A DNA stretch of 64,000 nucleotides from contig CAYYYW010000003.1 of the NCBI GenBank assembly GCA_964476245.1, forward strand, positions 18,077 to 82,076, read 5' to 3'. The notes beneath the pieces are model-generated. The model was not told the DNA's origin. It made no database searches and was given only the letters and a program-made list of their open reading frames with translations. This document shows positions 26,279 through 35,070 of the stretch, in pieces (positions within the stretch are counted from its first letter, which is position 1; each line of letters opens with the position of its first letter). The translations under genes were made by a program, and so were the position numbers. Source of the DNA: CAYYYW01 sp964476245 (GTDB lineage: Bacteria; Patescibacteriota; Microgenomatia; UBA1406; HO2-37-13b).

Positions 26279-27895
26279 TCAGACACCTTCATATATCCAA
26301 AAAATTTCCTCGTTGCCAATTTTTATTTTCTTAATTTTTGCCTGATCTAATCCTAAATCATTAAACTGGTCAGGAAAACCAATAAAAGCTGTTTTTTTTA
26401 AGTTCTTGTCAAATTTAAATTTGAAGTAAAATTTATCAAAATGCTCCACTTGCCCAAATCCATACTGATCCGGCGCTGAAATTTTTGCTTGCTTTTGATA
26501 TTTAACCGGATCGTAAGAAAGATAATAAAGAATAAAAATATAAGGCTGGCCATATCTGTCAGTAATATAAAAATTATTAAATCGACCGTAGTTTTGTTTA
26601 ACGTAATTGGCTAATTCTTTATAACCGCATTGCCAAGCTCTCACCACCCACGCTCTTTTTGGATAATGATTAAAATAAATGTCCCAGTTGTTTAATAAAT
26701 AAAAGAAGAAGATTAAACCAATAATTGTCAGTGTTAATGTCTTAAACTCGGTTTTTTTAATTGCTGATAAAAAGTAAAAAAATCCGTAGGAGACAGAAAA
26801 TATCATTGGAAAAATCATAAAGTAATTCCTTGTTAAGGAATAATCTTGCCAGGTTAAAGCGTTGCCTATCGGAGAAATAAGGAAAAGAAAGAAAATAAGA
26901 TAACGATATTTTTCCTTATTTTTAAATAAGTAATATATCCCGATAAAGAAAAAAATGTATTCTATCGGAGTAATTACGCCTAAATTTTGAAAGCCAAAAC
27001 GCGGGTTTTTATCACCCCAGGTAAGAAAAAACTCCGGTGAAAGTTGAGAAAAATAACGGTTGGATATTTCTCGAATCGCTTCCGTACCCTTATTGTGAAA
27101 TATTCTTAACGGATGCTCTCCTAAATATTCATTAAGACGTAACTGAAAACCGATATTTTTGAAAAAAAGCAAATTGTTTAATCGATTAACCCCGTAGCGC
27201 GCATCAATAAAAAAAGGAAAAATAAGAACAAATAGAATAATACCCATTGTCAGGGTTTTATTTTTAAAACAAATTTTTCTTTTTGATCGATACAAAATTA
27301 CTATTTGATACAAAATAATAAAGATCAAAAAAATCCTACCCGTATGATAAGAAAAAATTGCTAACAAAAGAGAAGCGTTAGTCAATAAAAAATCAAAAAA
27401 CCTCAATTTTTTATTAAACTTGATTAAAAAATAAATTGATAAAAGCGTAAAAAAGGCGCACAATGCTCCTTCATGGGCATGTCTTGATAAAATATAGATC
27501 CATGGCGAAACAGAAGTTAAGAATGAAGCAATTAGAGCAATTTTCTGGTCATTAAATATTTCTTTGACTACAAGATACATTAACGGCACTAAAAGTATTC
27601 CGATGATTAGGTTTAAGAACCTGATCGAAAAATCATTTAAGCCAAATATTTTAATAAACGGCACTGATAAATAAACATAAAGAGGAAGTTTATAATCTTC
27701 AAATGATCTAAATCGAAGCGGCAAAAAATTTCCATATTCATCTCTGCCTGTTTTTAAAATAGAATAGGCATTGTAGCCATGGGCCGCCTCATCAGCGTTA
27801 AGACAAGGTGGAACCTGATTAATTTTATAAAGATGGAAAACTAAAGAAATTAATAAAAATAGAGCAAGAAGAATAATTAAAGTTCTTTTGTTCAT
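26279..27895 (-). CDS. GT-C glycosyltransferase (ArnT/PMT type)
   Basis: A 538-aa protein with about eleven membrane helices. The first periplasmic loop has the acidic pair NADEAAHGYNAYSIL, the metal/catalytic site of GT39/GT83-like enzymes that use polyprenyl-phosphate sugars outside the cytoplasmic membrane. A soluble C-terminal part follows residue 400. It is the last of four same-strand glycosyltransferase genes separated by only a few bases. Donor and acceptor are unknown. Confidence 0.82.
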   Translation of the reverse strand: MNKRTLIILLALFLLISLVFHLYKINQVPPCLNADEAAHGYNAYSILKTGRDEYGNFLPLRFRSFEDYKLPLYVYLSVPFIKIFGLNDFSIRFLNLIIGILLVPLMYLVVKEIFNDQKIALIASFLTSVSPWIYILSRHAHEGALCAFFTLLSIYFLIKFNKKLRFFDFLLTNASLLLAIFSYHTGRIFLIFIILYQIVILYRSKRKICFKNKTLTMGIILFVLIFPFFIDARYGVNRLNNLLFFKNIGFQLRLNEYLGEHPLRIFHNKGTEAIREISNRYFSQLSPEFFLTWGDKNPRFGFQNLGVITPIEYIFFFIGIYYLFKNKEKYRYLIFFLFLISPIGNALTWQDYSLTRNYFMIFPMIFSVSYGFFYFLSAIKKTEFKTLTLTIIGLIFFFYLLNNWDIYFNHYPKRAWVVRAWQCGYKELANYVKQNYGRFNNFYITDRYGQPYIFILYYLSYDPVKYQKQAKISAPDQYGFGQVEHFDKFYFKFKFDKNLKKTAFIGFPDQFNDLGLDQAKIKKIKIGNEEIFWIYEGV

Positions 27896-27899
27896 AAAT

Positions 27900-28796
27900 T
27901 TAGCTAAACAATTGTAACACGTGTCTGTCTGATACTTTAAATCTTTCCGTTGCTGTCTTCCTTTGTCTTATAATTTTTCCAAGACATTTTATGGCTCTAA
28001 AAAATCCAGCATAAAATTCTTTTTCACCTTTTAATAAAAAATAAACTAAGTTATACGGCAAAAAAAATAAATGAGATAAAAATAAACTCCAATCAGTAAT
28101 GTTCTTCCAAATAAAAATTAATTGATTGCGATAAGCAATGGTTTTTACCATTGGTTTTTCAAAATATTTACCAATAGTTGATTCATGCTGATGGTCAACC
28201 TTGATATTGGGATCAAACACCACCGGCCACCCTCTTTTATAAGCCCGATAAGAAAGATCAATGTCTTCCCAATAAAAAGGAGAGTAAAGAGAGTCAAAAC
28301 CCCTAAGCGCTAAAAATTTTTCTTTATCAATAATGGCTGCGCCACCCTCTGCCCAAGCATTGCTCCCAAAGGTTAAATTGTTTGCTTTAGCATGATAAAG
28401 CATTCCCCCTCGCCAATATATCCTATTTTTGCCAACAATTAAGTTGTTTTTTTCCTTCTGGGCGAAGGAAACGGCAAAGAGCAAAGAATCTTTATTAAAA
28501 TGTTTTAGAGTAAACTTATAACTTTCGTCATTTAAAACAACATCATTATTTAAAAGCATAACGTATTTGTATTTCGCTTTTTTAACCCCTATGTTAACGC
28601 TTTGACCAAAACCTAAATTAACTTTGTTTTCAACTAAAATGATAGTAGAAAATTTTCCTACATCGTTTTTTAAGCTTTTGCTAGGATCGTCATTGACAAC
28701 AATAACTTCGCACTCTTTCAAAAATGACAAGTTGTGACTCAAATTTTTTAAAAAAATATCTTTATTTCGATAAGTGGGGATAACGACAGATATCAT
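27900..28796 (-). CDS. Family 2 glycosyltransferase (rhamnosyltransferase-like)
   Basis: A 298-aa cytoplasmic GT2 with VVIPTYRN at the N-terminus, NVGFGQSVNIGVKKA, the metal-binding LLNNDV motif, and FYWEDIDLSYRA (the ED catalytic region of WbbL-type enzymes). It overlaps the upstream GT4 gene by four bases and is five bases before the GT-C gene. It probably extends a surface glycan on a lipid carrier. Confidence 0.87.
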   Translation of the reverse strand: MISVVIPTYRNKDIFLKNLSHNLSFLKECEVIVVNDDPSKSLKNDVGKFSTIILVENKVNLGFGQSVNIGVKKAKYKYVMLLNNDVVLNDESYKFTLKHFNKDSLLFAVSFAQKEKNNLIVGKNRIYWRGGMLYHAKANNLTFGSNAWAEGGAAIIDKEKFLALRGFDSLYSPFYWEDIDLSYRAYKRGWPVVFDPNIKVDHQHESTIGKYFEKPMVKTIAYRNQLIFIWKNITDWSLFLSHLFFLPYNLVYFLLKGEKEFYAGFFRAIKCLGKIIRQRKTATERFKVSDRHVLQLFS

Positions 28797-29887
28797 ATCA
28801 TGACTTCTTTTAGCCTTTTTTTGAAAATTTCATAACTAAAATTTTCTTGAATGTATTTTTTAGCATTTGCGGTAATTTTATTTTTTTTATTTTCGTCTTG
28901 ATAAATTGCTGCTGTTTTGTCAATTAAACCTTCTAAATTTTCATACAAAAACCCGGTGACTCCATTTTTTATTACTTCTTTTGGCCCGCCGGAGTTGTGA
29001 CAAAACGTAACACACCCTGAAGCCATTGCTTCAAGAGGGGCAATTCCCATATGCTCTACCAGCTCTGGATTTTTATCTTCGTTGACTTCGTAGCCGGCAG
29101 CATGCCAATAAAACATGGCTTTCTTATAGTATTCTATTAAAGTTTTATAAGAAACATTGGGTAAAAAAATAATATTTTTATTATCTTGAGCCATTAATTT
29201 CAATTTGTTGAAAAAGGCCTTATCTTCTTCCTGCAATCCGCCAACTAAATATAGTTTAAAATCTTTGAACAGGTGATTTTTTTGTTGTATTTTTTTAAAC
29301 GATTTTATAACAATATCTTGTCTTTTCGCATGAAGATGCCTAAAAAAACGGCCAACGGTTAAAATTATTTTATCTTTTTTAATCCTTTCTTTTCCTAAAT
29401 TAATAAAATCATTGTCTAAAAATGGATAGATTAATTTCGATTTTTTGTTCGTCCAGTTATCAATATGATATTTTGTAAATTTTGAGTGGGTAATAAAATT
29501 AAAATTATTCAACTTTAATTGATTAATAAAACTCATCTGATATAGTTTTTTATTAGGAACCATGGCGTAGACATAGTTGTTTCTGGCTAAAGAATAAAAA
29601 TAACTACCATTGGTAATGTAGAAAAAATAATCAAATTCTTTAGTTTTTATTGTTTTCAGAATAAAATTTTTATGAATTAAGAAATTGGGAATTATTCTTA
29701 TGTTTGAAAAGGATAAATTAAGACGGTTTTTAATCTCATCTTCTATTCGCGGTTTATCCCAAAGAAGATAAACTTGAAAACCCAACTCGTCAAAGACTTT
29801 GGCGATGGATAAAATATATTTCTCTCCTCCCCCTAAAATGTCAAGGTATGGATCATAAATCGCAATCTTTTTGAAGGTATTTCTCAT
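28793..29887 (-). CDS. Family 4 glycosyltransferase
   Basis: A 364-aa GT-B fold enzyme. DILGGGEKY near the N-terminus is the usual loop of GT4 enzymes related to ALG11, and the C-terminal domain has TVGRF and the retaining-enzyme E-x7-E motif in APLEAMASGCVTFCHNSGGPKEV. The start is the Met before RNTFKKIAIYD (29887); the longer reading from 29938 would overlap the upstream gene by 86 bases. Even so it overlaps that gene by 35 bases, which implies coupled translation. Confidence 0.86.
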   Translation of the reverse strand: MRNTFKKIAIYDPYLDILGGGEKYILSIAKVFDELGFQVYLLWDKPRIEDEIKNRLNLSFSNIRIIPNFLIHKNFILKTIKTKEFDYFFYITNGSYFYSLARNNYVYAMVPNKKLYQMSFINQLKLNNFNFITHSKFTKYHIDNWTNKKSKLIYPFLDNDFINLGKERIKKDKIILTVGRFFRHLHAKRQDIVIKSFKKIQQKNHLFKDFKLYLVGGLQEEDKAFFNKLKLMAQDNKNIIFLPNVSYKTLIEYYKKAMFYWHAAGYEVNEDKNPELVEHMGIAPLEAMASGCVTFCHNSGGPKEVIKNGVTGFLYENLEGLIDKTAAIYQDENKKNKITANAKKYIQENFSYEIFKKRLKEVMI

Positions 29888-30695
29888 ATAAAAAAATGTA
29901 GGTAATCGTTTTTGAAAATGCTTGATAGATTGATTCAATTATACCAAAGCTTCCGTCTAAAAAGCCGAGGCTTTTAAACAGTCGGCGAAATAATTCACCA
30001 GTAAATTTTCTAAGAAATGTTAAGATAGAAACGGGTTTTTTTGCCTTAGATAATAAATCTGCTTCTATGCTTTCAAAGACGACCGTTTTATTAACCATGG
30101 TTTCAAAATTGCCATGGAAAAAATGAACCAGAGGATTTTTTAGATAACCGCAATCTCCTTTAATTGCTGGCGTTGAATGAATCTCTTTTGGCCAATCAAT
30201 AAAAGCTTCTTTTTTAATAAGTCTTATTTGATAATCCGGCCACCAGCCACCATATTTTAACCATTTTAATTTGCCAAAGATATTTTTCCGAGGAATTTTG
30301 TAATGTGTCATTCTGGCTTGACGGGTTACAGTACTGTACTCGTCTTGTCCAGAATCTGATTCTGGAGTCCCCCGCCACGGCGGGGTCCTCAGAATGACGT
30401 CTATTTCTTTTGCTAATTCCGGCGTGATCCTTTCATCGGCGTCCAAAATAAAAACCCATTCTGATTCAGCCTTTTCAATCCCAAATTTCCTCGCCGGCTC
30501 GACATAGTTAGTTTTGGGAAAGGTATAGACCTCAGCCCCAAGCCCTTTTACTATGTCTTCTGTATCGTCCCTGCTCTCCATGTCAATCACAATAATGCTC
30601 TGGCTCAATAATTCAGCGCTTTTTACACATTCTTCAATGTTGTTTTGCTCGTTAAAGGTATAAATTATTACGGTAATAGGGTAGTCTTTACTCAT
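29853..30695 (-). CDS. Family 2 glycosyltransferase (WaaE/KdtX-like) with a repeat-encoded insert
   Basis: A 280-aa GT2 with VIIYTFNEQNN, IIVIDMESRD, WVFILDADERI and the family-typical YKIPRKNIFGKLKWLKYGGWWPDYQIRL. Relatives run directly from the DADERI helix to the RKN segment. Here about 30 residues (roughly 91-121) intervene, encoded by a 92-bp palindromic element at 30307-30398. The reading frame is intact, so the enzyme may still fold with an exposed loop. It is the first gene of the four-gene glycosyltransferase operon. Confidence 0.86.
   Translation of the reverse strand: MSKDYPITVIIYTFNEQNNIEECVKSAELLSQSIIVIDMESRDDTEDIVKGLGAEVYTFPKTNYVEPARKFGIEKAESEWVFILDADERITPELAKEIDVILRTPPWRGTPESDSGQDEYSTVTRQARMTHYKIPRKNIFGKLKWLKYGGWWPDYQIRLIKKEAFIDWPKEIHSTPAIKGDCGYLKNPLVHFFHGNFETMVNKTVVFESIEADLLSKAKKPVSILTFLRKFTGELFRRLFKSLGFLDGSFGIIESIYQAFSKTITYIFLYEKYLQKDCDL
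30307..30398. repeat. 92-bp palindromic element inside a GT2 gene
   Basis: Perfect 9-base terminal inverted repeats GTCATTCTG (30307-30315) and CAGAATGAC (30390-30398) enclose three smaller palindromes: ACAGTACTGT (30328-30337), TCCAGAATC-T-GATTCTGGA (30348-30366) and CCCCGCC-AC-GGCGGGG (30370-30385). It is more GC-rich than its surroundings. Related end sequences (CTCAGGATGAC) occur near 46035. Confidence 0.8.
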
Positions 30696-30722
30696 TTTTT
30701 ATAAGTAATGTTTTTATTTATA

Positions 30723-30840
30723 GTGAAGCTCCACGGGCTTACACCCGACGGTATCTTCACATGTAGGATTTCGCTGTGGAGCGAAACCCTGTACCGAAGG
30801 CCATTCATCCACGCTCTTACGAGCATGACCTTCTGGTACA
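30723..30840. repeat. Three-hairpin repeat element
   Basis: Consecutive hairpins: GTGAAG (30723) with CTTCAC (ending 30760) around an inner ACGGGC/ACCCGA pairing; TTTCGCT-GTGG-AGCGAAA (30769-30786); and TGTACC (30790) with GGTACA (ending 30840) enclosing GAAGG/CCTTC and GCTC-TTAC-GAGC. The first part is clearly related to the element at 42896-42987. The rest of the 296-bp gap (to 30991) contains a TATAAT (30955-30960) that may serve the next gene. Confidence 0.75.
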
Positions 30841-30991
30841 TGGATAAATTTTTAAGCTTGACCTGTTATAATTTTACTACAAAAAAAACGTGAAGAAACC
30901 AGAAGTTATAAGGTTCAAAATTTGTCTGGTGAAAAGATTAAGTTAATAAAGAGGTATAATTATCAAATAAAATACGACTAATAAATTTTTT

Positions 30992-32512
30992 ATGAAAAAA
31001 GTAATTAAAATCGGACTTATTTTATTAACTTTCGCAAGTATCTTATTAGGTTCTTGGTATATTCTAAAGGGAGATATTATTTTTCACACAGACATTGCCA
31101 GAGATTTTCTTTTACTCAATGAACTTTCTATTAAAAAAACTGTCCTGGTCGGACCAAGAGCTGATTGGAAAGGATTGTTTCACGGACCTCTATGGTTATA
31201 TTTTAATCTTCCGGCCTATATAATCGGCAAAGGAAATCCAGTAATTGTAGGATGGTTTTGGGTTATCGCTACGCTTACTTTTTCCTCTATTTACTTTTTG
31301 ATTGTTAAAAAATTATTTGACTCGATTACAGCCTATTTATATGTAGCCTTGTTTCTTCTTATTATCGCACCCTTCATGAATCAATTCTATAATCCAATAG
31401 GGACATTATTAATGATGCCTTTATTTTTTTATACAGCCATTCAATATCATAAGACTAGAAAAATTTTGTATATCCTGTTGCATCTACTGATCGCGGGCCT
31501 GACGATCCAATTTCAATTAGCGGTTGGTATTCCTCTTCTAATATTATCTACGGCATTTCTTTTATATGACATTTTGAAAAACAAAAAATTCAATCATTTT
31601 TTCGGATTTCTAATTTTGATTTTACCACTATCTACTTTCATTCTTTTTGACATAAGGCATAATTTCTTGCAATTGAACGGCATTGTAAGTCACTTCTCCG
31701 GCAAAGAGAAATTTTTCAGTTTTGATATGTTAACTAAAATGTCAAATCGTGTTGAAACGGCCATCAAGGACGGACTAGGATTTTTTCCCGGTGGTTTTTC
31801 CGTTTTTAATGTAATAATCAACTATTTTCTTGTTCTTGGCATCTTTAAAACACTTAGTCGTAAAAACAAAGAGGCTAAAGTTCCATATTATTTTTTTCTT
31901 TATTATTATATTGGCTTTTATTTAATATCGCTTATTCATCATGGTTTGCTCTTAATCCATTACATTCTACCGTTAATATCCTTACCTCTTCTTGTTTTTT
32001 CCTCTCTCTATAAATATTCGAATAAAAAATTATTTGCAGTCCTATATATTTTTATCGTGGTTTTGAATCTTTACACTGGAATTAAATTATTAAAGGGATC
32101 TTCCCAATTCATTGGAAAAAACAAAGGTTCATGGAAATTTTTGCGTAATGTAGCAGAAAATGTCTATAAAAATGCCGACGGTAAGGATTTTGGAGTTTAT
32201 ATTTACGCGCCTGATGTATATGCTTATGCGCCAAAATACGCTGTGCTTTACGGACAAACTTTGTTTCCAAATAAAAAGATGCATTATAGCAAAAAAATGA
32301 AAGAAACATTTCTTGTATATGAACCACCACCACCAGATAAACCTTGGTTCAACGATATCGGCTGGAAAACTGGTCAGGTAAGGATTGACACCAATCCGAT
32401 AAAAGTAATAAATTTCCCAAATGGATATAGAATAGAAAAATATGTGCTAACTGACGATCAAATAAAAATCCCTTCAGATTCGTTGTTGGACGATTGGATA
32501 TCGCAGAGATAA
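30992..32512 (+). CDS. GT-C-like polytopic membrane glycosyltransferase
   Basis: A 506-aa protein with about ten membrane helices. The first extracytoplasmic loop has FHTDIARDFLLLNEL followed by HGPLWLYFNLPAY, the layout of ArnT/PMT-related GT-C enzymes, where acidic residues in this loop bind the lipid-phosphate donor. The C-terminal 130 residues are soluble and rich in Tyr and Pro (VYEPPPPDKPWFND). No close function can be given. TATAAT lies about 31 bases before the ATG. Confidence 0.65.
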   Translation: MKKVIKIGLILLTFASILLGSWYILKGDIIFHTDIARDFLLLNELSIKKTVLVGPRADWKGLFHGPLWLYFNLPAYIIGKGNPVIVGWFWVIATLTFSSIYFLIVKKLFDSITAYLYVALFLLIIAPFMNQFYNPIGTLLMMPLFFYTAIQYHKTRKILYILLHLLIAGLTIQFQLAVGIPLLILSTAFLLYDILKNKKFNHFFGFLILILPLSTFILFDIRHNFLQLNGIVSHFSGKEKFFSFDMLTKMSNRVETAIKDGLGFFPGGFSVFNVIINYFLVLGIFKTLSRKNKEAKVPYYFFLYYYIGFYLISLIHHGLLLIHYILPLISLPLLVFSSLYKYSNKKLFAVLYIFIVVLNLYTGIKLLKGSSQFIGKNKGSWKFLRNVAENVYKNADGKDFGVYIYAPDVYAYAPKYAVLYGQTLFPNKKMHYSKKMKETFLVYEPPPPDKPWFNDIGWKTGQVRIDTNPIKVINFPNGYRIEKYVLTDDQIKIPSDSLLDDWISQR

Positions 32513-32675
32513 ATCCTTATTGATCTATACAGGAATTATCCCTCTCCTATTTTTATTTAATTTGAAGGTGGATCAATTATTTCACAACTTAACCTCTTTT
32601 TTGCCGGCTTACTTTTTTCTTATTATCCGTATATTAGATTTGGTGGGTGGGATAATATTGAGAAAGTTAACATGA
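32513..32675 (+). pseudogene. Possible remnant of a membrane-protein gene
   Basis: One plus-strand frame is open from inside the preceding gene to a TGA at 32673-32675. It reads as a strongly hydrophobic chain (for example SFLPAYFFLIIRILD followed by LVGGIIL) but has no usable start. It could be the last exon-like piece of a lost membrane gene, or an extension of the preceding gene by frameshift. The following 136 bases show only the promoter of the next gene. Confidence 0.3.
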
Positions 32676-32798
32676 AACATAATATAATCATTATTTTCTT
32701 AGTATTAAACGTGGCGTTTTTGTTAGTCGGAGTCGTAAAACGCAAACCAATCCAATGAAACTCCAGACAGCTCAATACCGTTCGTAAAACAATGGTAA

Positions 32799-32804
32799 TA
32801 TAAT
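32799..32804 (+). promoter_or_regulatory. -10 box, leaderless arrangement
   Basis: A perfect TATAAT ends seven bases before the ATG at 32812. No convincing -35 is present. Confidence 0.5.
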
Positions 32805-32811
32805 TACTAGC

Positions 32812-34128
32812 ATGAACAAGAAATATTTTTTACTTGGATTTATCGGAAAATTTATAACTACTTATTTTGTTTTAGTATCTGTTTTTCTCATTACTGTAAT
32901 TGCGGCATGTACAATCCCATCTTCCTTACTCAAACAAAATATAGGAAAAACTCTTAATACCTTAAAAAAAGAAGGAAGCTATCCAAGTTTTGGCATTCCT
33001 TGGCGTCAAATTGTACTTGATAATTTTACTGATACCTTGATGCTTAATACTGTATACTCTGTTGATTCAAAAAATCCTCTTAAGTCAGCTCTTGTTAATA
33101 TTAGACATGATGGGAATGTTGATAGTATCAACCAAATATCTAATCTGGAGAAATTATATTTTAATAAGGATATACAACAAGTTGGCTACGAAAGATACTG
33201 GCATGGCTATTTAATCTATTTGAGACCCTTACTTGCTATTGTTTCTTATTCTGGAATTAGGATTTTTATTACATTATTGCTTTATTCCAGCTTTATTTTT
33301 TTTATATATCTTTCTTGGAAAAAGTTAGGAAAAATAATAACAATAGCTTTCATATTAGGATTGATTTCAGTCGATTTCTTTTACCTTGGTCAATCTATGC
33401 AGTTTTCTAGTGTTTTTCTTATTGGTCTATTAGGAGGAATTTATATGATATTGACATATAAAAACCAGCATAGTTTATACATTCTGTTTTTTATCATCGG
33501 TGCTTTAACTTCATTTTTTGATTTACTCACGGCACCATTGATTACTTTAGGAATGTTATTGATTATTGCAACAAGCTTAGAAAAGAAAAATAAAATAAGT
33601 ATTTTTCTATATTGCCTATTATGGTCTATTGGTTATTTATTACTATGGTTTAGCAAATGGTTAATTGTACAAATATTATTCACTCCTGGTGCGATAGTAG
33701 CTGCTTTTAATCAAATAATTGATCGGACAGTAAATCGAGCTGACGCTAATTTTAGCCATCTCAATGCGGTAAAACTTAACTTTTTTCAACTTATCGGATA
33801 TAATCGTGTTAATAAAATTATTATCCTATTTATATTTATTGTTTCTTCAATATTTTTCATAAGATATTTTGCATTTAAAAAAGAAAAAATCAACAAAGTT
33901 ATAACATGGATTTTAATTGGTATTATTCCATACCTCTGGTATTTAATTGCGGCTAATCATTCATACCTTCATGTCTGGTATACATATCGTAATCAGTTTA
34001 TGAGTGTTGTGTGTTTATTTCTAGTTGCAGTAGAGTTTATTGATTGGTCGTATGTAAGGAGAGACTTAAAATCTATCGGAAAAAATATTTCGTTTTATGA
34101 ACTTGCATCGAAAAACCATAAGAACTGA
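32812..34128 (+). CDS. Polytopic membrane protein, possible GT-C relative
   Basis: I do not recognise this 438-aa protein with confidence. It has one N-terminal helix, a long extracytoplasmic loop (about 35-135) containing GYERYWHGYLIYLRPLL, then about nine helices. That motif is shared by uncharacterised membrane proteins in glycan clusters of Firmicutes. A role in surface polysaccharide assembly is inferred from context. Its last 63 bases overlap the end of the convergent GT2 gene. It has its own leaderless promoter. Confidence 0.5.
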   Translation: MNKKYFLLGFIGKFITTYFVLVSVFLITVIAACTIPSSLLKQNIGKTLNTLKKEGSYPSFGIPWRQIVLDNFTDTLMLNTVYSVDSKNPLKSALVNIRHDGNVDSINQISNLEKLYFNKDIQQVGYERYWHGYLIYLRPLLAIVSYSGIRIFITLLLYSSFIFFIYLSWKKLGKIITIAFILGLISVDFFYLGQSMQFSSVFLIGLLGGIYMILTYKNQHSLYILFFIIGALTSFFDLLTAPLITLGMLLIIATSLEKKNKISIFLYCLLWSIGYLLLWFSKWLIVQILFTPGAIVAAFNQIIDRTVNRADANFSHLNAVKLNFFQLIGYNRVNKIIILFIFIVSSIFFIRYFAFKKEKINKVITWILIGIIPYLWYLIAANHSYLHVWYTYRNQFMSVVCLFLVAVEFIDWSYVRRDLKSIGKNISFYELASKNHKN

Positions 34129-34803
34129 CTTGATAAAATCTATTACCCTAATTTTCTTTCCATGGCTTACAGTACGGGGATAATAATGAATTGGGACTTC
34201 TTTAATTTTGGTTATCCTGGAAAAAAACGCAGTTATCTCTACCTCAAATTCGAAACCGTGACTTTGACAATATTTAAGCAAATTTTTAGAAAATTTGTTT
34301 CTCCAAGATTTATAACAAGTAGGCTGATCGGTAAGCTTTACTCCAAACATCATATTGATTATTTTAGTTAACATAATCCCCCCGAGCAAAAAAAATAAAC
34401 CAGCACTGTAATTATGATAAATTTTTGCTCCTAAAATCCTTGAACCATATACTACATTAGTTTCTTTATTTTCAAATTCTGACAAGATTGCGGTATAGTC
34501 ACTTGGATCATACTCTAAATCTGCATCCTGAATGATCACAACTTCACCAACAGCTTCACTAATTCCCTTTTTTAAAGCTGCCCCTTTCCCCTGATTAATT
34601 TGTGATGTAATTATCTTGATTTTAGTATGTTCTCGATTAAATTCTTCAAGCAAATCTAAAGTGTCATCTGTTGAACCATCGTTTATTACAATTATCTCTT
34701 TTACCCAATTAGCAATTTTAACTTGTGATACATTTTCTAAACAACGAATTATATAAACTGATTCGTTATATACTGGAATAATAATCGACAATTTATTGAG
34801 CAT
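34066..34803 (-). CDS. Family 2 glycosyltransferase (DPM1-like)
   Basis: A 245-aa GT2 with LSIIIPVYNE, VINDGSTDDT, NQGKGAALKKGI, IQDADLEYDP and VVYGSRILG, the full set of polyprenyl-phosphate glycosyltransferase motifs. One hydrophobic hairpin near residues 128-150 may associate with the membrane. It likely makes a lipid-phosphate sugar donor. It overlaps the convergent membrane-protein gene by 63 bases. TATAAT (minus strand) lies ten bases before the ATG. Confidence 0.88.
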   Translation of the reverse strand: MLNKLSIIIPVYNESVYIIRCLENVSQVKIANWVKEIIVINDGSTDDTLDLLEEFNREHTKIKIITSQINQGKGAALKKGISEAVGEVVIIQDADLEYDPSDYTAILSEFENKETNVVYGSRILGAKIYHNYSAGLFFLLGGIMLTKIINMMFGVKLTDQPTCYKSWRNKFSKNLLKYCQSHGFEFEVEITAFFSRITKIKEVPIHYYPRTVSHGKKIRVIDFIKSVLMVFRCKFIKRNIFSDRF

Positions 34804-34887
34804 ACTGAAATTTATTATAACAATAAGACAGCCCTTTTAAAATACTGTCCAAAAGTAATCGTTCAGAATGACATGGTCATTGACAAC

Positions 34888-34987
34888 NNNNNNNNNNNNN
34901 NNNNNNNNNNNNNNNNNNNNNNNNNNNNNNNNNNNNNNNNNNNNNNNNNNNNNNNNNNNNNNNNNNNNNNNNNNNNNNNNNNNNNNN
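34888..34987. other. Assembly gap of 100 N with duplicated 55-bp flanks
   Basis: The 55 bases before the gap (34833-34887) are identical to the 55 bases after it (34988-35042). This is expected when two contigs overlap by the assembler k-mer and are scaffolded with a fixed 100-N gap. The true sequence is probably continuous with one copy. Confidence 0.8.
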
Positions 34988-35021
34988 CCTTTTAAAATAC
35001 TGTCCAAAAGTAATCGTTCAG

Positions 35022-35063
35022 AATGACATGGTCATTGACAACCATAAAGCGTTACTTTATACT
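35022..35063 (+). promoter_or_regulatory. Promoter and operator-like palindrome of fic-merR
   Basis: TTGACA (35035-35040), a 17-base spacer and TATACT (35058-35063) form a near-consensus promoter. The ATG follows after seven bases, so the mRNA should be leaderless. AATGAC-ATG-GTCATT (35022-35036) is a palindrome overlapping the -35, a plausible binding site for the MerR-like domain of the gene product. Confidence 0.7.
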
Positions 35064-35070
35064 TCTAAAT

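Noticed and set aside
26131..26345. Two short plus-strand ORFs after the CPBP gene
   Set aside because: They start within the terminator hairpin and run into the end of the GT-C gene; no family features and no promoter spacing.
29853..30695. Frameshift pseudogene caused by the 92-bp element
   Set aside because: The reading frame continues through the element and conserved GT2 motifs resume after it in the same frame.
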